Of a stretch of DNA of 64,000 bases, positions 58,401-64,000 are shown piece by piece. A model generated the notes under the pieces. That model was not told where the DNA came from. It saw only the letters and a list, made by a program, of their open reading frames with translations, and did no database searches. A program made the position numbers and the translations under genes. This DNA is from Candidatus Uabimicrobium amorphum (lineage in GTDB: Bacteria > Planctomycetota > Uabimicrobiia > Uabimicrobiales > Uabimicrobiaceae). Location of the stretch: NCBI RefSeq assembly GCF_009002475.1, contig NZ_AP019860.1, positions 7,206,501-7,270,500 of the forward strand, given 5' to 3'. How positions within the stretch are numbered: position 1 is the stretch's first letter; each line of letters opens with the position of its first letter.

Positions 58401-61400
58401 AATTTAATATGCACCCAGAAGTCGCTTATATTTTCATGAAAAATAGCATAACGTTCTACTGCAACGGGAATGTAAACGTTTTGCGCCGATTGTTCTTCAG
58501 CAAAAAGTGCCAAAGAAAAAGCTTGGAAACAGGCGTCAAGAGCGCATGGATTTAAGCAAAACTTTTTAGAGCCATCAACCGTCACACGCGCAACTACCTC
58601 ACCACGTCCATTGTGTGATAGTTCCGAGAGTAGATTGAATGCTGGTCCATAGTCAAACCCCAGTTTTCCTAAAAATGCGTATAGCTCTTCGCAAGGCATT
58701 TTGATATGGCAATCATTGCGAATCGTCTGCAAATTGGCGGTTTGTTGCTCTTTTGGCTGTGCACATCGCGCCACAGCGTGTAGTTGCCACTGTTTTTCGT
58801 CTTCACTACTATACACTTCCCACGACTCACTTTGCGGAGAAAAGATCATTTGCAGAGAACGTTCATTTTCCAAAATGAGAGGTTCTAGAATTTGTAGGTC
58901 TTTGATGGCCAACGGTTTTTCGATATGCTTTTGCGCCGCACACATCATTTCCGCGTATGCAGCCCCGGGAAGTACTTTCCAACCGTAAACTTTGTGATCC
59001 TCTACTTCAGGCCACAAAGACGTCCCTATTTGCGATTGAAAAATCGTGTTAGAAATGGTTGGTGAAGTAAATTTACTCTGCAACAGTGGATGAATTGTTC
59101 CACGCTGCGCAGCAATATTACGTGTAGGCTGTTGAACCCAATAACGTTGCTGGGTAAAAGGGTACGTTGGCAAATGCGTTGTATAGCGCACATAGTCGCG
59201 ATCGAAACCACGCCAGTCGACTTCTAGCCCTTGCACATACATTTGCGCAATACTCGCGGTGATTTGCTGCCAATCCGATTTATTTTTGCGTAGGGATGGT
59301 AACCATAAAAGGTCTTTGGCTTTAATGCACGAACGTCCCATACTCAACAATATAGGGGTCGGTCCTACCTCAACAAGGACATTGCATTTTTGTTCTTGCA
59401 GCGTTTCCATACTTTTTGCGAAATTCACCGCTTCACGAATGTGTTTTGTCCAGTAGACACCGTTGGATATGGTCTCGGCCTCGGCAATTTCACCGGTTAC
59501 GTTGGATACAATGGCAATTTCGGGAAATGCATAGTTGATATTATTGGCGACAGAGGAGAATTCGTCGAGAATGGAATCCATGAGCCGTGAATGGAACGCA
59601 TGAGAAACTTGCAAAACCTGATAGCGAATTTTTTCTTCGTCTAGTTTTTGTTGCAAGTTTTGTAACTGCTCTTTTTCACCGGAAACCACGGTGCTTTTTG
59701 GTCCATTGATCGCCGCGACATCCACCGCGAAGGGTTTCAATAGCTCCGCCACTTGCTCTTTCGTGGCATAAATAGACACCATTCCCCCATTTTGCGGAAG
59801 TGCATTCATCAGCTGCGCGCGTTTGGCAATCAACTTCAGTCCACTTTGCAGGTCAAAAATTTTGGCAACACACGCCGCAGTGTATTCTCCCACACTATGT
59901 CCTAAAACCATATGTGGCTCTACTCCCCAAGAAATCCACATTTGTGCCAGAGAGTACTCAATGCAAAACAGCGCTGGTTGCGTGTATTTTGTGTGGTGAA
60001 TGAGTTGTTGTTTCTCCTCATCATCTCCGTAGAGAATATTGAGAAGCGATTCGCCTATTTCTTCTTGTAAAATTGCATCGCATTTGTCCATATAACGCCG
60101 GAAAACGGGGCAAGAGTTGTATAGTTCTTTTCCCATGTCTGGATATTGAGAACCTTGTCCAGTGAAGAGAAAAGCCACTTTGTTATCTCTTGCGGATACC
60201 TTTCCCGAAAACTTCATCGGCTCTTTGGCGATAAATTTAGAAAGTTGCTGCACTAATTCCTGTTTGTCCGTGGCGGCAATTGCTAAACGATGCGAAAAAT
60301 GGCCTTTTCCTGTATTTGTTGTATAACAGTAGTCTGCTAGACTTGACGATGTTTGCTGTAGGTCCTTGTGTATTTTTTCGGCAAAAACACTGAGGTTTTG
60401 CTCTTTTTTTGCCGATAGACTAAGAACATGAAAACTGCGGTCCACTTCATTGTCATCTTTTGGTAACTGTGGAGCTTCGCCAATAACCACGTGAGCATTG
60501 GTACCGATAAATGCAAAAGAGCTTACTCCGGCAAATCGCGGCTTTTCTCCTCTGGGCCACGCTTGTCCTTCTTTGGCGACTTCAATCGCAATATCATTCC
60601 ATGGAATATAGGGAGACGGATTATTAAAGTGTAAGTGTTGTGGTATCCTTTCATTGTACAAACTTAAGACAACTTTAATCACCCCAGCGATTCCCGCCGC
60701 AGCCTCTAGGTGACCTATATTTGTCTTGGCAGAGCCAACAATCAGCTCTTTTCCACCTTTGTTGCGCAGCGCGTTGGCCAGTGCTTGAATTTCAATGGGA
60801 TCTCCCAGCGAAGTACCTGTTCCGTGAGCCTCGACATAATCGATGTCTTGTGGTTGTAATCCCGCATTTTCCAGCGCTTCCAATATCACGGCCTCTTGTG
60901 AGGGGCCGTTGGGGGCGGTAAGTCCACCACTTGCGCCGTCTTGGTTTACCGCAGAGCCTTGGATCACAGCGAGAATTTTGTCGCGGTCCTTCTGCGCTTG
61001 AGATAAACGTTTTAAGACAATCGCTCCGCAGCCTTCACCGCGTACATAACCATCGGCAGCAGCGTCAAATGTCTTACAACGGCCATCGGGAGCCATCATT
61101 CGCGCTTTACAAAAATTGATGGTAGTAAACGGAACCAGCGTCAAGTTCACACCGCCAACAAGTGCCAAATCGCATTCTTTATTTCGCAAACTCTGACAAG
61201 CGAGGTGTAGTGCAACTAGTGAAGAAGAACAGGCTGTGTCTACCGCGAAGCTCGGACCTTGAAGACCTAATAAATAAGAAAGACGTCCAGGAATCGCACT
61301 ATGGGAGTTCCCCGTTCCAAAATAAGCGTCGATCGTATCCGAGTCGTGCCCCCCGAAAAAATAATGTGAGTAGTCATTGGTGCTTGCTCCGACAAAAACT

Positions 61401-61849
61401 CCCGTGCGACTTTTGCGCAATCGTGGTGAAATTTGCCGTGCATTTTCCAAAGCTTCCCAACTCACTTGCAAAAACAGACGATGTTGCGGATCCATACTCA
61501 CGGCTTCACGTGGCGAAATGCCAAAGAACTGCGCATCAAAACTGTCTACATTGTGCACAAAACCACCGTATTTTGTGTACATTTTTCCAGGAACGTCGGG
61601 ATCTGGATCATAATAACTGTCTATATCCCAACGCTCTTTGGGAACAACACTTATCGCATCGATTCCATTTTGCAAAACATTCCAGTATTCACCACAATTA
61701 TTACTTCCGGGAAAACGACAACTCATACCAATAATGGCAATCGGTTCATTTTTCTCTGTCTCTAATTCCTTGACGCGCTCTTTTAGTTTCTTTAGTGCCA
61801 ATAGCATTTTTTTTGAAGCGGCTAACTGCTGATCTTTGCCATTACTCAT
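55463..61849 (-). CDS. Polyketide synthase module KS-AT-DH-ER-KR-ACP
   Basis: The start is at 61849 (GAGG, spacing 9), not the earlier in-frame ATGs at 61864 or 61858, giving ~2128 residues. An N-terminal coiled docking helix (SKKMLLALKKLKERVKELE) is followed by KS (~35-456; DTACSSSLVALHLACQ), AT (~560-870; GHSVGEYTAAC, VSHAFHS, malonyl type), DH (~920-1210; HKVYGWKVLP and DACFQ), ER (~1410-1716; GLNFRDIMNALGLYPGDAG, AAGGVG), KR (~1725-1953; GGLGALG, LDD, FSSL, NYAAANAF) and ACP (~2000-2070; MGLDSLMAIE). The tail is acidic (MSEDEAMELLNQKL). All catalytic motifs look intact, including the glycine of the DH motif, so one fully saturated C2 extension is predicted. It hands its chain to the three-module protein encoded next, with an 11-nt gene overlap. 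Confidence 0.95.
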   Translation of the reverse strand: MSNGKDQQLAASKKMLLALKKLKERVKELETEKNEPIAIIGMSCRFPGSNNCGEYWNVLQNGIDAISVVPKERWDIDSYYDPDPDVPGKMYTKYGGFVHNVDSFDAQFFGISPREAVSMDPQHRLFLQVSWEALENARQISPRLRKSRTGVFVGASTNDYSHYFFGGHDSDTIDAYFGTGNSHSAIPGRLSYLLGLQGPSFAVDTACSSSLVALHLACQSLRNKECDLALVGGVNLTLVPFTTINFCKARMMAPDGRCKTFDAAADGYVRGEGCGAIVLKRLSQAQKDRDKILAVIQGSAVNQDGASGGLTAPNGPSQEAVILEALENAGLQPQDIDYVEAHGTGTSLGDPIEIQALANALRNKGGKELIVGSAKTNIGHLEAAAGIAGVIKVVLSLYNERIPQHLHFNNPSPYIPWNDIAIEVAKEGQAWPRGEKPRFAGVSSFAFIGTNAHVVIGEAPQLPKDDNEVDRSFHVLSLSAKKEQNLSVFAEKIHKDLQQTSSSLADYCYTTNTGKGHFSHRLAIAATDKQELVQQLSKFIAKEPMKFSGKVSARDNKVAFLFTGQGSQYPDMGKELYNSCPVFRRYMDKCDAILQEEIGESLLNILYGDDEEKQQLIHHTKYTQPALFCIEYSLAQMWISWGVEPHMVLGHSVGEYTAACVAKIFDLQSGLKLIAKRAQLMNALPQNGGMVSIYATKEQVAELLKPFAVDVAAINGPKSTVVSGEKEQLQNLQQKLDEEKIRYQVLQVSHAFHSRLMDSILDEFSSVANNINYAFPEIAIVSNVTGEIAEAETISNGVYWTKHIREAVNFAKSMETLQEQKCNVLVEVGPTPILLSMGRSCIKAKDLLWLPSLRKNKSDWQQITASIAQMYVQGLEVDWRGFDRDYVRYTTHLPTYPFTQQRYWVQQPTRNIAAQRGTIHPLLQSKFTSPTISNTIFQSQIGTSLWPEVEDHKVYGWKVLPGAAYAEMMCAAQKHIEKPLAIKDLQILEPLILENERSLQMIFSPQSESWEVYSSEDEKQWQLHAVARCAQPKEQQTANLQTIRNDCHIKMPCEELYAFLGKLGFDYGPAFNLLSELSHNGRGEVVARVTVDGSKKFCLNPCALDACFQAFSLALFAEEQSAQNVYIPVAVERYAIFHENISDFWVHIKLRDGAAGETYSGDMQLMTEAGKIVAVVEGFTIKAVSQQMLEKHLNRDVDESLFFIDWQQRDLTTSENDDRPLVVFVQSEEQRQKITEECICVIVSSENKTQDANIFCNPQQDIDWIWEHVPAKAHLMYLWHDNTQALHSNALTLLQLLQSMAQHNNAYKLTLVTQNAQCVIDHDKIDVQASYVWGLGKVISQEYPQLNCQMIDVDNLDIEKICCCSTLWSKEKQIALREECAYVARLTTIDNEKDLVSVPQSEAYRLSIDAKGSIDNLSYQSFNKRTLQEREIEIEVYSTGLNFRDIMNALGLYPGDAGELGGECCGRVVSVGSEVDDLQIGDEVLGIAAGSFANRTYTHRHLVAKKPQDMTYNEAATIPITFLTAYYGLCKLASLKDGQKVLIHSAAGGVGLAAVQIAQHYNAEIFATAGNEEKRSFLKSLGVQHVMDSRSLKFAEEMAGEQIDIVLNALAGEYVEKSMRLLKKDGHFLEIGKTDIWNNEQVSAVSPQLHYFAFDLAEICEKKPQLLQEMLQQIMAMFDKKILCPLPHRIFSREQVISAFRYMAQAKHIGKVVVCEKQKETYISDASYMISGGLGALGLEFAHLLAVSGAKHLVLVSRREDISEVVKQIEKIEQSGAEVTIMRADVADKEMLFAAWEKVAENIPPLRGIIHAAGILDDQLLAQQTSESFARVLRPKVDGAWNLHLLSENMPLDFFVNFSSLASALGSAGQGNYAAANAFLDSLAFLRRQKGLAATVINWGPWAEIGMAADLSKRGQDVWSTMGINTISPQQGRQMYQTINHLTQPQVIAMPIDWTKFAQTFAEEPFFEKIVSVAKTKMSHHEKQESKLLKELEEMPVTQRYDFLRNYVVTKAESILGLSALDTTQPLQEMGLDSLMAIELKNTLEMSVGKTLPATMLFNYPTIELIVSYIANDILDIEFAQEQDDTTPLESQKSDHAEQVEQMSEDEAMELLNQKLSAFNNEDEDDDE

Positions 61850-64000
61850 TATCTTCATCCTCAATTAAATTGTCTATTTCGTCTAGTTCTTGTTCAATGA
61901 GTTTGTCAAGTTCGTCCTGTGTTAAATCCCCCAACTCTTCTTGTGGTTCTTCTTTTTCTTCTTGTTGTTCTTTGGTTTGTTCTTCGTCCCAATCTAGTAC
62001 TTCTTTCCCTAAGTAATCCACAATTGCAGAGATTGTCGGATAATCAAACAGTAATGTCACCGGTAAATCTTTGCCGATGCTTGCCGACAAGGTATTCTTT
62101 AGTTCTAGTGCCATCAACGAGTCCAGACCTAATTCCTGAATAGGTTGATGTATGTTGAGAGAGAAAGAAGCGTCCAAACCGAGAATTTGTATCGCTTGTT
62201 CTTTTATATGATTTACCAATATTTCGCGTGCACGTTTTTTTGGTAAGCCGTGCAATTGTTGCACAATCGATTCCGCCTGTTTCTTGGATTTTTCGCGAAC
62301 TTCTGTAGATTTTTTGTTGAGTTTTTCCTCTACAGAGCGTAGCAACGATGGCATATTGTGCGCAAAAAGTGGCAAAAATTTCGACCAGTTTACCGGTAGC
62401 ACCGCCACCTGCGATTCAATAGAACGCAATAATTCGAGAAATATTTTGCTACCGTTTTCCGGATTGATCGTATCGAGTCCCCATGCTTGGCTATTTTGTT
62501 TACTACTCGCTGCCATACCAATTTCTGCCCACGGTCCCCAGTTGATACTCAATGTGGGTTGATTTGCTTGTGAGCGGTAGTATGCTAAATGATCGAGAAA
62601 TGCATTGGCAGCTGCGTAACTCGATTGTCCTGGAGATCCGACCAATGAAGCCAGAGAAGAGAACAATATACAAAAATCTAGTGGTATATTTTCCGTCAGT
62701 TTGTGCAAGTTCCATGCTCCGTGAACCTTTGGTGCCATGACTTTGGCAAATCGCTCAGATGTTTGTTGCGATATCACTCCATCATCGAGAACACCCGCGG
62801 CATGGATCACTCCACAAAGCGGTGGTAGCCCTGCAAGCGTTTCGTGAAATACCTTTGTGAGTGCCGCTTCATCGGCAACATCTACTTCGGCAGTGACAAA
62901 GCTCACCCCTTGCTCTTCGAGTATTTGCATTTCCTGTGAAATTTCTGGTCGTGGAGCAGAACGTCCCAACAACACGAAATTACGCGCTCCTTCGTACGCC
63001 ATGGTTTTTACAATCTCAAACCCTAGCGCCCCAAGACCACCCGTCACCATGTATGTACCATCTGGGCGAATAGGGTTGTAATCCTGCGAAAGTACAATTT
63101 TCCCCATGTGTTTCGCTTGGGCCATATAACGAAAAGCGAGTACGGCCTCTTGGTATTCAAAAATTTTATGATGCAACGGTTGCAATTCCCCTTGGGCAAA
63201 AAGTTCCATTACTTCATCGAACATATCTTGTACAAAGAGCGGTTCGTCACGGCATACGTCTCCTAGGTCGAAAGCAATATATTTGATGTCAGATCTAAAG
63301 TCGGTCACTTGCTGCTGTGACCAGATCTCCACTTTTCCAATTTCGAGAAACACTCCTTCAGGAGCCATTAACTCCATACTACGCGGTATATATTCGCCAG
63401 CAAGTGAGTTGAGAACGATATTCATTCCGCGACCATCATTGTCGATCATTTCGCGCATTTGCTGTGCGAAATCCATCGAACGCGAATCCATAACGTGGTG
63501 CACACCGAGAGAACGCAAATATTCTCTCTTCTTCACACTACCCGCAGTAGCGAATATCTCTGCCCCAGCACGACGTGCGATTTGTACCGCCGCTAGTCCA
63601 ACACCTCCTGCGGCAGAATGAATGAGTACACGGTCACCTTTACGTATCTTTGTCAGATGGTAAAACCCATAGTACACAGTTAAAAATGTGATGGGGATCG
63701 TCGCCGCTCCCGCAAATGTCATGTCTTTTGGCTTTTTGGCCACAAGCGACTGGTGAGCATTCACAAATTTACCAAAACTTCCTGCGGCGATAGCGAGTAC
63801 TTCGTCTCCCTCGCTAAAACGCGTTACATTTTCTCCTACGCCAACAACTGTTCCGGAACACTCCGCCCCCAGAAGTCCAGGATCTCCAGGATACATTCCC
63901 AAAACATTCATGACATCGCGAAAATTGAGTCCAGTAGAGGAAATTTCTATTTCGACAAATTCTCCCTGCGGTTCTACGCGTTTAGCTTCGACAAATTGCA
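61842..64000 (-). CDS. Polyketide synthase, C-terminal part (ER-KR-ACP), gene continues past window
   Basis: The frame stays open to the window edge, so the ATG at 63911 is inside the ER domain and is not the start. The visible 719 residues hold most of an ER (GLNFRDVMNVLGMYPGD, SAAGGVGLAA), a KR (GGLGALG, VLDD, FSSL, SYAAANAF) and an ACP (LGLDSLMALE near 62120). The tail is strongly acidic (LTQDELDKLIEQELDEI), a likely C-terminal docking helix for the N-terminal coil of the next protein. The missing part must at least contain KS, AT and probably DH; loading functions may lie there or further upstream. Its stop overlaps the next start by 8 nt. Confidence 0.93.
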   Translation of the reverse strand, partial: QFVEAKRVEPQGEFVEIEISSTGLNFRDVMNVLGMYPGDPGLLGAECSGTVVGVGENVTRFSEGDEVLAIAAGSFGKFVNAHQSLVAKKPKDMTFAGAATIPITFLTVYYGFYHLTKIRKGDRVLIHSAAGGVGLAAVQIARRAGAEIFATAGSVKKREYLRSLGVHHVMDSRSMDFAQQMREMIDNDGRGMNIVLNSLAGEYIPRSMELMAPEGVFLEIGKVEIWSQQQVTDFRSDIKYIAFDLGDVCRDEPLFVQDMFDEVMELFAQGELQPLHHKIFEYQEAVLAFRYMAQAKHMGKIVLSQDYNPIRPDGTYMVTGGLGALGFEIVKTMAYEGARNFVLLGRSAPRPEISQEMQILEEQGVSFVTAEVDVADEAALTKVFHETLAGLPPLCGVIHAAGVLDDGVISQQTSERFAKVMAPKVHGAWNLHKLTENIPLDFCILFSSLASLVGSPGQSSYAAANAFLDHLAYYRSQANQPTLSINWGPWAEIGMAASSKQNSQAWGLDTINPENGSKIFLELLRSIESQVAVLPVNWSKFLPLFAHNMPSLLRSVEEKLNKKSTEVREKSKKQAESIVQQLHGLPKKRAREILVNHIKEQAIQILGLDASFSLNIHQPIQELGLDSLMALELKNTLSASIGKDLPVTLLFDYPTISAIVDYLGKEVLDWDEEQTKEQQEEKEEPQEELGDLTQDELDKLIEQELDEIDNLIEDEDNE

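Noticed and set aside
63911..64000. ATG at 63911 as the start of a free-standing ER-KR-ACP protein
   Set aside because: The frame is open upstream and reads the conserved ER motif GLNFRDV before this Met, so it is internal.
1..64000. tRNA, rRNA, insertion sequences, phage genes or integrases
   Set aside because: None was recognised on either strand.

Overview
The window looks like bacterial chromosome from a planctomycete-like (PVC-group) organism. The evidence is the dense set of very large Hanks-type Ser/Thr kinases fused to FHA, zinc-ribbon, WD40, PQQ-propeller, TPR and HEAT-like modules, together with a fairly AT-rich composition. A 'Candidatus Uabimicrobium'-type relative is one possibility. 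This assignment is inferred from protein architecture only; no rRNA or other marker gene is present.

Layout. (1) Positions 1-7801, + strand: the tail of a leucine-rich-repeat-variant protein, then three tightly spaced kinase genes. These are FHA-kinase-TM-propeller, STAS-degenerate AAA+-kinase, and two-zinc-ribbon-kinase. (2) 7839-15388, - strand: a kinase with two complete kinase domains and a WD40 tail, then (upstream on that strand) lpd and sucB of the 2-oxoglutarate dehydrogenase complex. (3) 15550-23823, + strand: a transglutaminase-like lipoprotein, a secreted subtilisin-like protease with an unusual Asp site, an MFS-spermidine synthase-TPR fusion, and ahcY followed by a strong terminator. 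(4) 24035-28714, + strand: a fifth kinase (TM, TPR, HEAT-like) and a GrpB-family gene, meeting an unrecognised helical gene on the - strand. (5) 29859-64000, - strand: more than 34 kb of modular type I polyketide synthase.

The PKS reads right to left. It runs from a partial ER-KR-ACP (gene continues past the window edge), to one KS-AT-DH-ER-KR-ACP module, to three such modules in one polypeptide of about 6,250 residues, to a terminal KS-AT-KR-ACP-aminotransferase-thioesterase. All visible ATs carry the malonyl-type HAFH signature and every extension module before the last is fully reducing. The expected product is therefore a long, straight, saturated acyl chain that is oxygenated or aminated in the last cycle and released by a type-II-like thioesterase. 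The three gene junctions overlap by 8-14 nt, and acidic C-terminal docking tails meet coiled N-terminal docking helices.

Two intergenic regions longer than 500 bp (21784-22398 and 29323-29858) share a repeat family. Each holds an inverted pair of about 80-bp units, each unit has two hairpins whose stems covary between copies, and the units are bordered by tandem tails. This BIME-like composite element, the STAS/AAA+/kinase fusion and the KR-plus-aminotransferase terminal PKS module are the most unusual items. Functions are inferred from motifs read by eye; no database search was run.
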